Of a DNA stretch of 64,000 bases, positions 1-8,644 are shown piece by piece. A program made the translations under genes and the position numbers. The stretch lies in assembly GCF_017353175.1 (NCBI RefSeq), contig NZ_JAFMYW010000003.1, positions 372,001 to 436,000 of the forward strand, in the 5' to 3' direction. The notes beneath the pieces were generated by a model. That model had not been told where the DNA came from and searched no databases. It saw only the letters and a program-made list of their open reading frames with translations. How positions within the stretch are numbered: position 1 is the first letter of the stretch; the number at the start of each line of letters is the position of its first letter. Origin of the DNA: Fibrella forsythiae. Lineage in GTDB: Bacteria; Bacteroidota; Bacteroidia; Cytophagales; Spirosomataceae.

Positions 1-337
1 TGTCGAAGAAACTGTTGAGCATGTGTATCGTCAGGTCAACTTCGCCGTAAGTATCCTTTGTCACTTTTACATGCCGGGTTATGTAACCGCTGACGGTGCG
101 CATATCCATCATCATCCAGGCGGGCGAATCCTGGCTAAGAACGGCTGTTCGGTCGGTCAGGTCACGGATCAGTTTCCGTCGGTAATCGAGCGTGGTCTTA
201 TTCTCAACCAGTTCATATTCCAGTTTTTCGGTCAGGATCGGGTCTTTCGCAACGAGCCGCAGAAGTAGCTTATCTTTCTCTTTATCAGGCAGGTACGTTA
301 TTGCCCGTTTCAGATCTGGGCTTAAGGCAGCGGGCAT
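1..337 (-). CDS. Conserved hypothetical protein, 3' end outside window
   Basis: Reading the minus strand from an ATG at 337 gives an open frame of 112 codons to the window edge with no stop. It begins MPAALSPDLKRAITYLPDKE and is rich in charged and leucine residues, so probably mostly helical at first, then ends in a part reading YITRHVKVTKDTYGEVDLTI. No signal peptide or membrane segment is visible. It lies 49 bases downstream of holB on the same strand and is probably in the same operon. An alternative ATG at 341 is in another frame and gives a less protein-like sequence. I do not recognise the family; the even codon use and unbroken frame support a real gene. Confidence 0.6.
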   Translation of the reverse strand, partial: MPAALSPDLKRAITYLPDKEKDKLLLRLVAKDPILTEKLEYELVENKTTLDYRRKLIRDLTDRTAVLSQDSPAWMMMDMRTVSGYITRHVKVTKDTYGEVDLTIHMLNSFFD

Positions 338-386
338 ACATGAGAAGTTTACTGTTTACAGTTTTCTGTTTGTCGTAGGAACGGAC

Positions 387-1526
387 CTATCGTTTGATCA
401 ATCTGGCGAAGGTAAGCGACAGATCGAGCATGATCATCTTGGCGCGGGCGTTTCGCTCGAGATGATACGCGGCTTCGTTCAGGTCGCCCACCATTCGTTC
501 GATCAGATCGGGTTTCAACACCTTTCCGAAATTACGGACAAAATTAAGTTCGTCGTCGGGTAGTCGCAGGAGTTGTTCGGCACCCTGTTGCCAGAGAAAG
601 AGGTCGCGGCAAAGGCGAAGACTATAATCGAACAGATTCTTCTGGCGCTCTTTCGGGATCTTGTCGAACTCGTCGGCCTGTTTTACCAGCCAGGTGAGGT
701 CTTGCCGGTAGCAGGCGCGCATCCAGTCGGCAAACCAGGTGTGCTGGTTGCTGCCTGCCAGATCGTCGCCTTTCGACTGCCCAAGCAGCAGGGCCTGCGC
801 CATGTTGCCATCGCTGAGGTAGGCAACCCGGCGGGCTTTGGTTTCATCGAAATTAAGCGTTTGACGCAGGTACGTTGCCACTTCCGTATCGGTAAAGTTG
901 CGCACCGGTACGCGCTGTGTACGCGACAGGATTGTGATCAGGAGCTTATCGGGCTGGTCGGTCACGAGCAGAAATAACGTACGCTCGGGTGGTTCTTCCA
1001 GTACCTTCAACAGGGCGTTAGCTGCCGTGGCGTTCATTTGTTCGGGCAACCAGATCAGCATCAGCTTGTAGGCACCTTCATACGCTTTCAGCGATAACCG
1101 TTGCAGGATATTCCGGGCTTCTTCTGCCGAGATATTGGCCTGCTTGTTGTCGCCGCCGGTAGCGTCCAGCCAGTCGGTTATTGTTCGGTATGGGTTGCTG
1201 GTCAGGAATTTACGCCATTCCGGTAGCAGCGACTCACTGGTATTCCTGCCTTTGATGTTTACTACCGGATACACCATGTGCAGATCGGGATGCACCAGCT
1301 TCGCCATCTTGAAACAGGAAGCGCACTGCCCGCAGCCGTCTGGCAGGCTGGGGTTAGTGAGGCGAGTTTCGCAGTTTACGTAGGTAGCCAACGCAAGTGC
1401 AAGCGCCATGTTGGCACTGCCGGTGCGCCCATCGAACAGGAGCGCGTGGGCGAGGTGGTTGGTTTGAACGGCCCGCACCAGTGTTTCCTTGGTGTCGTCG
1501 TGGCCAATAATATCAGAAAACAGCAT
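387..1526 (-). CDS. holB: DNA polymerase III subunit delta' (clamp-loader subunit)
   Basis: This 379-residue protein is the delta' subunit of the clamp loader, which works with gamma/tau and delta to place the beta clamp on primed DNA. The N terminus MLFSDIIGHDDTKETLVRAV is typical. The position of the Walker A loop reads GRTGSANMALAL, without the GKT/GKS lysine, as expected for a non-hydrolysing delta' subunit. A zinc-binding cysteine cluster (CGQCASC, following an earlier Cys) sits near residue 65. The sensor-like SRTQRV stretch follows near residue 205. The ATG at 1526 is the first plausible start. A long inverted repeat separates it from the divergent glycosyltransferase gene. Confidence 0.93.
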   Translation of the reverse strand: MLFSDIIGHDDTKETLVRAVQTNHLAHALLFDGRTGSANMALALALATYVNCETRLTNPSLPDGCGQCASCFKMAKLVHPDLHMVYPVVNIKGRNTSESLLPEWRKFLTSNPYRTITDWLDATGGDNKQANISAEEARNILQRLSLKAYEGAYKLMLIWLPEQMNATAANALLKVLEEPPERTLFLLVTDQPDKLLITILSRTQRVPVRNFTDTEVATYLRQTLNFDETKARRVAYLSDGNMAQALLLGQSKGDDLAGSNQHTWFADWMRACYRQDLTWLVKQADEFDKIPKERQKNLFDYSLRLCRDLFLWQQGAEQLLRLPDDELNFVRNFGKVLKPDLIERMVGDLNEAAYHLERNARAKMIMLDLSLTFARLIKR

Positions 1527-1535
1527 TGTGCTGCG

Positions 1536-1635
1536 AAGATAGGTTGTTTCGGCTTTGCCCCCCGCCGGAATGCCAGTCTCCCTTCGGGTGGTTCGGTATT
1601 CCGGCGGGGGGGCAAAGCCGAAACAACCTATCTTT
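1536..1635. repeat. Long inverted repeat between divergent holB and glycosyltransferase genes
   Basis: Arms of about 39 bases (1536-1574 and 1596-1635) are complementary except for one mismatch and one extra G; the loop is about 21 bases. The core reads ggttgtttcggctttgcccc in the left arm. The outer end of the right arm carries TATCTTTG (1629-1636), which matches the Bacteroidota -7 element TAnnTTTG and points into the glycosyltransferase gene. The left arm carries the near-match TATCTTCG pointing at holB. Confidence 0.85.
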
Positions 1636-1636
1636 G
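1629..1636 (+). promoter_or_regulatory. Candidate -7 promoter element for the glycosyltransferase
   Basis: TATCTTTG fits the Bacteroidota TAnnTTTG consensus and lies about 30 bases upstream of the proposed TTG start at 1665. No clear -33 TTTG is seen at the usual distance, so the call is tentative. Confidence 0.35.
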
Positions 1637-1664
1637 TCGTTCACTGTACAAATCTTCGTTTCCG

Positions 1665-2939
1665 TTGCGCGTTGTTCATCTTAATACGTACCAGACCACC
1701 GGAGGGGCTGCTGTTGCTGCTGGTCGGCTCAACCGGGCATTGAATCAGATTGGTGTCGAGAGTACGTTGCTTGTGCAGGAATCGACCCGGGCCGAGGCTG
1801 ATGTGGAGGCGTTGGCAACCAGCTTTCTGGCAAAAAAAATGGCCTTCGCCCGTTTTGGCGGTGAGCGGCTCGCTTTTTTGCCTTATGAAAAAGACAAATC
1901 GGTACGCTTCCAGTTTTCGCCTGCCGTTACGGGCGTTGACCTGACTTATAATTCGCTGATTCGACAGGCCGATATTCTGCACCTGCATTGGGTCAATTTC
2001 GGCTTTTTTTCCATCGAAGGACTCGCCAGCCTGATGCGTCTGGAAAAACCCGTAGTCTGGACGATGCACGACATGTGGCCATTTACGGGCGGCTGTCATC
2101 ATAGCGGCACCTGCGAAAACTACCAGCGCGAATGTGGCAACTGCGTACCCTTCCTGCGTAATCCCGGCCCGGCAGATCTATCGCATCAGGTTTGGGAACG
2201 CAAGCAGAAAGCGTACTCGGCGGCCCATCTGGTACCCGTCGGTTGCAGCGAATGGCTGGCCAACCGTGCCCGAAAAAGTGGGCTGTTTCGCCCATTTTCG
2301 GTGCTGAATATCCCGAATCCGATCGATACCGACCTGTTCAGGCCGACTGATAAAGTGGAAGCGCGGCAGGCGCTGGGCTTGCCGACAAACCGGCGATTGA
2401 TCCTGTTCGCGGCGGCGAAAGTCAGTATGCTTGGTAAGGGCTTCACGTATTTTCAGCAGGCATTGCACCAGCTTCATCGCCAACTGGAAAACCCAAAAGA
2501 GGTAGAACTCCTGATTTTTGGCGCTGGCGATAAAGGTCTGTTGCATGAATTGCCGTTTCAGTACCATTTTCTCGGCCCATTAAGCGATATGGCCAGGATC
2601 AGTCAGGCGTATAACGCCGCTGACATGTTCGTGATCCCGTCACTGGCCGAGAACCTCCCCAACACCATTATGGAGGCAATGGCCTGCGGTACGCCCGCTG
2701 TTGGTTTCGAGGTGGGCGGTATACCCGAGATGATCCAGCACCGCGAGTCGGGTTATCTGGCGCAGTATAAATCGGCCGAAGACCTGAGCGCGGGAATGAA
2801 CTGGCTCCTGAGCCTTTCGCCAAACAACTATGCCGCTATTGCCCACGCCGCCCGGCAGCACGTACTCGAACAGTATGACGAATCGGTTGTGGCGGGGCAG
2901 TATGCGGGTTTATATGAATCGCTACTGGGCGAAAGGTGA
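1665..2939 (+). CDS. Glycosyltransferase family 4 (GT-B)
   Basis: The 424-residue product starts, if TTG at 1665 is used, as (M)RVVHLNTYQTTGGAA, the usual N terminus of a GT4 enzyme with its glycine-rich acceptor loop. The frame is open much further upstream, but that part crosses the inverted repeat and the holB gene and is not protein-like; no ATG lies near the conserved start. A HDMWPFTGGCHHSGTC stretch with several cysteines is typical of a wall or capsule GT4 subgroup. The C-terminal nucleotide-sugar site shows PSLAENLPNTIMEAMACGTP with its E-x7-E pattern. It probably adds a sugar in exopolysaccharide or LPS synthesis, with the GT2 gene 31 bases downstream. Confidence 0.88.
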   Translation: MRVVHLNTYQTTGGAAVAAGRLNRALNQIGVESTLLVQESTRAEADVEALATSFLAKKMAFARFGGERLAFLPYEKDKSVRFQFSPAVTGVDLTYNSLIRQADILHLHWVNFGFFSIEGLASLMRLEKPVVWTMHDMWPFTGGCHHSGTCENYQRECGNCVPFLRNPGPADLSHQVWERKQKAYSAAHLVPVGCSEWLANRARKSGLFRPFSVLNIPNPIDTDLFRPTDKVEARQALGLPTNRRLILFAAAKVSMLGKGFTYFQQALHQLHRQLENPKEVELLIFGAGDKGLLHELPFQYHFLGPLSDMARISQAYNAADMFVIPSLAENLPNTIMEAMACGTPAVGFEVGGIPEMIQHRESGYLAQYKSAEDLSAGMNWLLSLSPNNYAAIAHAARQHVLEQYDESVVAGQYAGLYESLLGER

Positions 2940-2970
2940 CGATAGCTCCGGAGTGGTATAATATGTTCCT

Positions 2971-3750
2971 ATGATCTCAATCATCACTGTCACCTACAAC
3001 GCCGAGCGTTTTCTAGAGCGAACGATCAGGAGTATCGTGGCGCAGCAGCAAGCTGTATTGGGCGTTGATTACGAATATCTGGTGATTGATGGAGCATCGA
3101 CAGACGGTACGCTGGCTTTGGTGCGGACGTACGAAACCCACATCTCTCATTGGCAGTCAGAGCCGGATAAGGGACTGTATGACGCCATGAACAAAGGGCT
3201 CCACATGGCCCGTGGCGCGTATGTCTGGTTCATGAATGCAGGCGATGAACTTCACGACGAGCAGGTGCTGGCAAAACTACTGGCCCAGGTACGTTCACAG
3301 CCGCCCGATAACCCGGTTGATGTGTATTATAGTGATGCTCTGTTTGTGAACGAAGACGGCACACCGGTTGGGCTGCGAAGCCAGATAACGCCACACACCC
3401 TGCCGATGGGCGGCGGCTCTGATACGTTGCGCTGGCAGGACATGGCCTTGGGAATGAAAGTAAGTCATCAGGCGTTCGTGGCCCGTCGCGAGGTAGCCCC
3501 TGACTATCCGATGAATAACCTGAGTGCTGACCTTGACTGGGAAATACGTTGCCTGAAAGCGGCGAAACGCGTTGAATTTGTGCCGTTTGTCTTATGCAGA
3601 TACCTCGTTGGGGGCTTGTCGAAACAACAGCATCGCCGCTCATTGACCGACCGGTTCAAGGTATTAACCTGGCATTTTGGTCTGTTGCCAACCCTCTGGA
3701 ATCACGCCCGGATTGTCTGGCGAGCCGTTGGGCACAAAAAAAACCTGTAA
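2971..3750 (+). CDS. Glycosyltransferase family 2
   Basis: The 259-residue protein begins MISIITVTYNAERFLERTIR, the GT-A fold start of GT2 enzymes. It carries VIDGASTDGT near residue 40 and SEPDKGLYDAMNKG near residue 75, both standard nucleotide-sugar-site elements of the WcaA/PGL-like subgroup, and later a WFMNAGD metal-site motif. No membrane segment is visible, so it is probably cytoplasmic and peripheral. It lies 31 bases after the GT4 gene and is likely cotranscribed with it for surface polysaccharide assembly. Its stop codon falls inside the hairpin that ends lon on the other strand. Confidence 0.88.
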   Translation: MISIITVTYNAERFLERTIRSIVAQQQAVLGVDYEYLVIDGASTDGTLALVRTYETHISHWQSEPDKGLYDAMNKGLHMARGAYVWFMNAGDELHDEQVLAKLLAQVRSQPPDNPVDVYYSDALFVNEDGTPVGLRSQITPHTLPMGGGSDTLRWQDMALGMKVSHQAFVARREVAPDYPMNNLSADLDWEIRCLKAAKRVEFVPFVLCRYLVGGLSKQQHRRSLTDRFKVLTWHFGLLPTLWNHARIVWRAVGHKKNL

Positions 3751-3776
3751 GGCCCTTTCCAGACCTTACAGGTTTA
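3733..3776 (-). terminator. Rho-independent terminator of lon
   Basis: Stem aaacctgtaagg (3741-3752) pairs with ccttacaggttt (3764-3775). Read on the minus strand the stem is followed by a run of eight T, which fits lon ending at 3810. The left arm contains the TAA stop of the convergent GT2 gene, so the site is shared by both genes. Confidence 0.85.
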
Positions 3777-3809
3777 ACAAGTTCGAGGCAACTGCGAACG
3801 TACCTGAAA

Positions 3810-6308
3810 TCAATTCAAAACGCCAACTTTCTCGGCAACGGTCTCTACAGACGTTACCAGATCGGCTACTTTTTCGTCGGGTAGAATAAATTTCAACGGC
3901 TTGCTCACCTGCTGCGGCAACAGCGCAATATCGAGCACCTGACCAACCGTATCAACGTAGTGGAATGTCAGATCCTTTACGTAAGCCGGGTTGATCTCTT
4001 CCACGTCTTTACGGTTTTTTACGCACATGATAATCTCTTTTACGCCCGCCCGATTGGCCGCCAGAATCTTTTCTTTGATTCCACCCACTGGCAGTACCTT
4101 ACCCCGTAAGGTCACCTCGCCAGTCATGGCCAGGTAAGGCAGGAGTTTACGCTGCGTGAAGATCGACGCCATCGACGTGACCATCGTGATACCCGCCGAT
4201 GGACCATCTTTCGGTACGGCGCCTGCAGGTACGTGTACGTGCAGGTCGTAGTTGCTGAAGATCCGGTAGTCGATGCCGATCTCGTCGGCGTGGGCTTTCA
4301 GGTAGGAAAGCGCCGTCATCGCCGATTCTTTCATTACGTCGCCCAGTTGACCCGACAGGGTCAACGCTCCTTTGCCACGGCTCAGGCTGCTTTCGATCAG
4401 CAGAATCTCGCCGCCCACCTGGGTCCAGGCAAGGCCGGTTACAATGCCGGCAATGTCGTCGTCAGAATATAGGTCTTTATCGAAGATTTCGGCACCGAGT
4501 AGCTTGGGTACGTCGGCTGGCTTCACTGTCTGGTTGTACGATTCCTCCATCGCAATTGACTTGGTGGCCTTTCGAACCATCGCGCCGATTTTCTGCTCCA
4601 GGTTTCGCACGCCCGACTCTCGGGTGTAGCCTTCAATGATGCGCAGGATCGCCTTATCGTCGAACGCCAGGTCTTTCGTTTTCAGACCGTGCTCGCGGCG
4701 CTGTTTCGGAATCAGGTATTTCTTGGCAATCTGTACTTTCTCCTCAACGGTGTAGCCCGTAATATCAATAATCTCCATCCGGTCGCGCAGGGCGGGGTGA
4801 ATGGTATCAAGCGAGTTTGCCGTGGCAATGAACAGACACTTCGACAGGTCAAACTCAACATCAAGGTAATTATCGACGAACGTTGAATTCTGCTCAGGAT
4901 CAAGTACTTCGAGCAGCGCTGATGATGGGTCGCCCCGGAAATCGCTGCTTACCTTATCAATTTCGTCCAGAATGAACACCGGGTTCGAGGTGCCGCATTT
5001 GCGGATGTTCTGAATGATCTTGCCCGGCATGGCACCGATATACGTTTTGCGGTGACCCCGGATTTCGGCTTCATCGTGAACGCCGCCGAGTGCCATCCGG
5101 CTGTATTTGCGGCCCAACGCTTTGGCGATTGACCGGCCAAGTGAGGTTTTACCTACGCCGGGAGGGCCATACAGGCAGAGGATCGGGGCTTTCATGCCTT
5201 CGGTAGCGCGTTCGCTTTTCAGCTTCAGCACGGCCAGGTATTCCAGCACGCGTTCCTTTACTTTTTCCAGTCCGAAATGGTCGCCGTCTAGGATTTTCTG
5301 CGCCCGTTTCAGGTCGAAATTATCTTTCGAGAAGTCATTCCAGGGCAGGTCAACCATCAGTTCGATGTAATTCATCGTGATGGGGTATTCCGGAGCCATG
5401 GGGTTGCTGCGCTGCAGTTTGCTCATTTCCTTGTCGAAATGATCTTTCACTGCTTTAGGCCAGTGTTTTTTGCTGGCTTTCATGCGCAGTTGCTCCAGTT
5501 CGCGGTCAGGATTATCCATGCCCAACTCGTCCTGAAGCACTTTCATCTGCTGGCGCAGGTAGTAGTCGCGCTGCTGCTGGTCGAGGTCGAGTGTGGCTTT
5601 GCTTTGAATCTCGCGTTTCAGCTCCAGCAACTGCACCTCCTTCAACATGTATTCGAGCAGCAGTTGCGCTTGCTGAACGCCTTCCAGTTTTTCCAGAAGC
5701 ATCTGTTTATCAGCTACATCAGCGTTGATGTTCGACGACAGGAAGTGCAACAGGAACATGGGGCTCTCGATGTTATCGAGCGCAATGCGGGCTTCCTGCG
5801 GAATCTCCGGATTCAGGCGCAGAATCTTATAGGCAGCCTCTTTCAGAGTTTGCAGCAGGGCTTTCCCTTCTTTCTTGGTCGCGTTGGGAAATGAATCGTC
5901 GATCTGCCGCACGGTAGCCGTCATGAACGGGTCTTCCTGGGTTATCTTATTGATCTCGAAGCGTTTCTTACCCTGAATGATGATCGTGATATTACCATCG
6001 GGCAGCGTAATCATCTTGATGATATAGGCAACCGTGCCAATGTTATACAGATCGTCGGGCGTGGGTTCATCTTTTTGCTGGCTGTTCTGAGCCACCACGC
6101 CAATGATCCGGCTTCCCTTATAAGCTTTCTTGACGAGACGTACTGATTTCTGTCGTCCAACCGTAACGGGAACGACCATGCCTGGAAACAACACGGTGTT
6201 GCGAACGGGCAGAATGGGCAAGTGTTCGGGCACTTCATACTCCACATCGTCATCGTCTGGCGAGCCGAGCGGAATCATTTCAATACTATCTAAGTCGTTA
6301 TCTGCCAT
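3810..6308 (-). CDS. lon: ATP-dependent Lon protease
   Basis: Lon degrades misfolded and short-lived regulatory proteins in the cytoplasm. The frame is open 45 codons further upstream, but the ATG at 6308 gives the normal start ([10 protein letters not shown], then [15 protein letters not shown] of the Lon N domain), giving 832 residues. Walker [10 protein letters not shown] and Walker [10 protein letters not shown] mark the AAA+ module. The protease domain has the catalytic serine in DGPSAGITM (Ser704) and the lysine in [10 protein letters not shown] (Lys747). The C terminus extends about 30 residues past the usual core. A sigma-54-type site lies 116-131 bases upstream of the start, and a strong terminator follows. 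Confidence 0.97.
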   Translation of the reverse strand: MADNDLDSIEMIPLGSPDDDDVEYEVPEHLPILPVRNTVLFPGMVVPVTVGRQKSVRLVKKAYKGSRIIGVVAQNSQQKDEPTPDDLYNIGTVAYIIKMITLPDGNITIIIQGKKRFEINKITQEDPFMTATVRQIDDSFPNATKKEGKALLQTLKEAAYKILRLNPEIPQEARIALDNIESPMFLLHFLSSNINADVADKQMLLEKLEGVQQAQLLLEYMLKEVQLLELKREIQSKATLDLDQQQRDYYLRQQMKVLQDELGMDNPDRELEQLRMKASKKHWPKAVKDHFDKEMSKLQRSNPMAPEYPITMNYIELMVDLPWNDFSKDNFDLKRAQKILDGDHFGLEKVKERVLEYLAVLKLKSERATEGMKAPILCLYGPPGVGKTSLGRSIAKALGRKYSRMALGGVHDEAEIRGHRKTYIGAMPGKIIQNIRKCGTSNPVFILDEIDKVSSDFRGDPSSALLEVLDPEQNSTFVDNYLDVEFDLSKCLFIATANSLDTIHPALRDRMEIIDITGYTVEEKVQIAKKYLIPKQRREHGLKTKDLAFDDKAILRIIEGYTRESGVRNLEQKIGAMVRKATKSIAMEESYNQTVKPADVPKLLGAEIFDKDLYSDDDIAGIVTGLAWTQVGGEILLIESSLSRGKGALTLSGQLGDVMKESAMTALSYLKAHADEIGIDYRIFSNYDLHVHVPAGAVPKDGPSAGITMVTSMASIFTQRKLLPYLAMTGEVTLRGKVLPVGGIKEKILAANRAGVKEIIMCVKNRKDVEEINPAYVKDLTFHYVDTVGQVLDIALLPQQVSKPLKFILPDEKVADLVTSVETVAEKVGVLN

Positions 6309-6423
6309 AAATAGACCGGCAGTTAAATCAGTTGGGAAAGTCATAGGCGTTCCTGCCAAAGTGGCAGTAAGTAACGTATTGAGTGGTGTAGTACAGGGTC
6401 GAGGAAGTAGAAAGGTAAATCGG

Positions 6424-6439
6424 GCAAGGAATGTGCCAA
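6424..6439 (-). promoter_or_regulatory. Candidate sigma-54 (-24/-12) promoter upstream of lon
   Basis: The minus strand reads TTGGCACATTCCTTGC, a full match to TGGCAC-N5-TTGC. It would place the transcription start about 12 bases downstream, near 6412, leaving an untranslated leader of about 100 bases before the lon ATG. A ten-base match is expected only about 0.1 times by chance in this window on both strands. Confidence 0.5.
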
Positions 6440-6500
6440 TCAAATTTCCCTTCGAATTTGGCCGAATATCAATCAGATTTGATGAAGTTAGCCGATTTCT

Positions 6501-7115
6501 TTAAAGCGATACTGCCTGCACCGGTTGATTGTTTCGGAACACCACCGTTTTCTTCTGCTGATTATATTGAATGTTTACTAAGTTAACCTGATCGCTAAAT
6601 AAATTCATTAATATATCCTGCTTTATTACGATGTTCTTGAACGGGTCGGCACCTGACGCGGGCATTTCTATATATACCCAATGGGCATCAGATTCCTGTT
6701 CATACCCGACATACGTGTACGATCTCTGTTTACGTTGCGCGTCTGCTACAACGAAGTGCTTACGTACATAACGCTCAAGTACCTGATCGGGCTTGGTTGG
6801 CCCACCGAAGTGAATAGGTTTGCCGCCATTTTCCTGCGTTAATGCCGTTTCAAGGTCATCAGTGAACATGCGAATGCTGACCTCAACAGTCTGCGACTTG
6901 GCATCGAACTCCATCTGAGTCAGACTGGTATGAAAATCGTGGACATGAAACGAAACGAGGAGGAAGGGGAGGATGGTGAAAAGGAGGAAAGGGGGTATGG
7001 AGGAAAGGAGGAACGGGTGCTTTATCCTGAAGCATACATATGGCGAAGCGCCCTTTTCTCCTTTCTGCCTTTTCTCCTTTCCTCCTTCCATTGCCCTACT
7101 TGAAAAAGATGTCAT
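6501..7115 (-). CDS. DUF6702 family protein, probably exported
   Basis: The conserved part starts at HDFHTSLTQMEFDAKSQTVE and runs to the C terminus, matching the small DUF6702 family of Bacteroidota, usually a signal peptide plus one beta-rich domain; its function is not known. Upstream of that part the only in-frame starts are ATG at 7115 (overlapping the end of rseP by 20 bases) and ATG at 7091. There is no ATG, GTG or TTG between 7091 and the conserved region. The leader has a Lys/Arg/Gly-rich stretch, then PFLLFTILPFLLVSF, and is encoded by a purine/pyrimidine quasi-palindrome. It could act as a signal peptide. The gene follows rseP in one operon. Confidence 0.7.
   Translation of the reverse strand: MTSFSSRAMEGGKEKRQKGEKGASPYVCFRIKHPFLLSSIPPFLLFTILPFLLVSFHVHDFHTSLTQMEFDAKSQTVEVSIRMFTDDLETALTQENGGKPIHFGGPTKPDQVLERYVRKHFVVADAQRKQRSYTYVGYEQESDAHWVYIEMPASGADPFKNIVIKQDILMNLFSDQVNLVNIQYNQQKKTVVFRNNQPVQAVSL
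6957..7089. repeat. Polypurine/polypyrimidine quasi-palindrome inside the DUF6702 leader
   Basis: A purine-rich arm of ggaggaaagg units (about 6957-7011) faces a pyrimidine-rich arm of tctcctttcctcc units (about 7049-7089), with a loop of about 37 bases. Pairing is imperfect. It resembles the perfect polypurine inverted repeat at 19634-19742 and lies within the open frame of the DUF6702 gene. Confidence 0.65.
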
Positions 7116-8418
7116 TCAAAAAGGCAAAGGCCATCAGTCCTAACAGAATTACCATGCCTACACGTTGGGCACCTTCCACGAATTTATCAGACGGCTTACG
7201 GCCCGATACCATCTCGTAAAGCAGCATCGTGGCATGCCCACCATCCAGGGCCGGAATAGGCAGTGCGTTCATAAAAGCAAGCGCCATTGACAGCAGACCC
7301 GCCAGCGACCAGAAACGCGTCCAGTCCCATACGCCACCAAACATTTTGGCAATACCAACCGGGCCGCTGATGGCTTTCGACGGAGACACTTCACCCTTGA
7401 AGATTTTGGCGAAACCCCGAATGTTGTCGTAGATAACGCCAAATGCCCGTTCGGTACCTTTAGAAACGGCTTCTCCGAAGGTGTAGTCAACGTGTGTTTC
7501 TTTGAGCAACGAGTTCGGGAAAAAACCAATAGTTCCCTCATTCGACACAACCGGGCGGATCGTTAACGCCTGATTTCCGCGTTGCAGGCCAAGTGTGATT
7601 GCTTTGCCTTTATTAGCCTTAACGGCTTCCTGTACCTCATGAAAGTAGGCCGTTGGTTTACCGTTGACGCTGGTAATCCGGTCACCGGCTTTCAATCCTG
7701 CTTTCTCTGCTTCTGACCCCAACTGTACCTCACCAATATCGAAGGGAAAGATGGGGGCGATAAACTGCCCGGCGGTTTCTTTGCTTGAAAACTTTTCGGC
7801 CAGGTTATTTGGTACATCAATCCGGATGCGTTCGAGGCTACCACTGGCGTTTGCCCGTTCAACGGTGTAATAACTATTGTTGCCCAGCAACACATCCGGG
7901 CTGGTAACGTCGGCGAGGTTATCAAATGATTTACCGTTGATTTCAACAATACGGTCGCCGGTTTTCAGGCCAATCTGCTTCCCGTATTCCAGGGCTACAA
8001 TGCCGTACTTAGCATCCTGCGTGGCGATATAAGTGCTACCCAGGCTATACATCAGCGCTACAAAAATGGCTATACCGGTGATCACGTTGACGATGATACC
8101 CCCCAGCATCACAACCAGTCGCTGCCAGGCTGGTTTAGCCCTGAACTCGTACGGCTGTGGAGGCAGGTGCAACTGCGCCGTATCCAGCGACTCATCGATC
8201 ATGCCCGAAATCTTCACGAAGCCTCCCAGCGGAATAGCGCCAAGGCCATACTCTGTTTCGCCTTTCCGAAAACTGAACACCTTTGGCGGGAAGCCGATAA
8301 AATATTGTTCCACGCGCATGCCAAACATACGGGCAGCTACCAAGTGCCCCAGCTCGTGAAGACCTACTAATATTGACAGGGCCAGCAACAGCTGACCAAC
8401 CATGATTACTGTTTCCAT
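7096..8418 (-). CDS. rseP: RIP-type site-2 zinc metalloprotease
   Basis: This 440-residue inner-membrane protease cleaves membrane-bound anti-sigma factors or remnant peptides within the bilayer. The N-terminal membrane segment holds the zinc motif HELGH (His21, Glu22, His25). Two PDZ-like regions follow (around GKQIGLKTGDRIVEINGKSF and GSEAEKAGLKAGDRITSVNG). The second active-site motif NALPIPALDGGH sits near residue 385, before a last membrane helix. It is downstream of dxr on the same strand, the order common in many bacteria (dxr then rseP), but a 160-base inverted repeat separates the two. Confidence 0.95.
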   Translation of the reverse strand: METVIMVGQLLLALSILVGLHELGHLVAARMFGMRVEQYFIGFPPKVFSFRKGETEYGLGAIPLGGFVKISGMIDESLDTAQLHLPPQPYEFRAKPAWQRLVVMLGGIIVNVITGIAIFVALMYSLGSTYIATQDAKYGIVALEYGKQIGLKTGDRIVEINGKSFDNLADVTSPDVLLGNNSYYTVERANASGSLERIRIDVPNNLAEKFSSKETAGQFIAPIFPFDIGEVQLGSEAEKAGLKAGDRITSVNGKPTAYFHEVQEAVKANKGKAITLGLQRGNQALTIRPVVSNEGTIGFFPNSLLKETHVDYTFGEAVSKGTERAFGVIYDNIRGFAKIFKGEVSPSKAISGPVGIAKMFGGVWDWTRFWSLAGLLSMALAFMNALPIPALDGGHATMLLYEMVSGRKPSDKFVEGAQRVGMVILLGLMAFAFLNDIFFK

Positions 8419-8457
8419 CTATTACTTTAAGAATACCGGATGGTGGTGTATGTCGCC

Positions 8458-8620
8458 CAACGTTGATCTGTAGGGGCGACCCATCGTGGTCGCCCGCTTT
8501 CGGGCCGACAGGACCGCCCTTAACGCGTTATTGGCAGTTCGCTTCTGCACGTTATTAGCGGTCCTGTCGGCCCAAAAACGGGCGACCACGATGGGTCGCC
8601 CCTACTACAGATCAACGTTG
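8458..8620. repeat. Large inverted repeat between dxr and rseP
   Basis: Outer arms caacgttgatctgtaggggc (8458 on) and the complementary end at 8620 enclose further pairing through gggcgacccatcgtggtcgc and gggccgacaggaccgc, giving arms of about 60 bases around a loop of about 40. The GGGGCGACCCAT-GTGGTCGCCC core resembles miniature repeat sequences found in many unrelated bacteria. No open frame lies inside. Confidence 0.85.
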
Positions 8621-8644
8621 GTCAACGTAGCCAACTTCTCATTT

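Noticed and set aside
1278-1664. Long upstream extension of the GT4 reading frame
   Set aside because: It overlaps holB on the other strand and the inverted repeat, and its translation is not protein-like; the conserved GT4 start is at 1665.
6309-6443. Extended N terminus of Lon from an ATG at 6443
   Set aside because: The extra 45 residues are not part of the Lon family and would cover the sigma-54-type site; ATG at 6308 gives the normal start.
8458-8620. Inverted repeat considered as an insertion sequence
   Set aside because: It is only about 160 bases, has no open frame and no transposase nearby; at most a miniature non-autonomous element.
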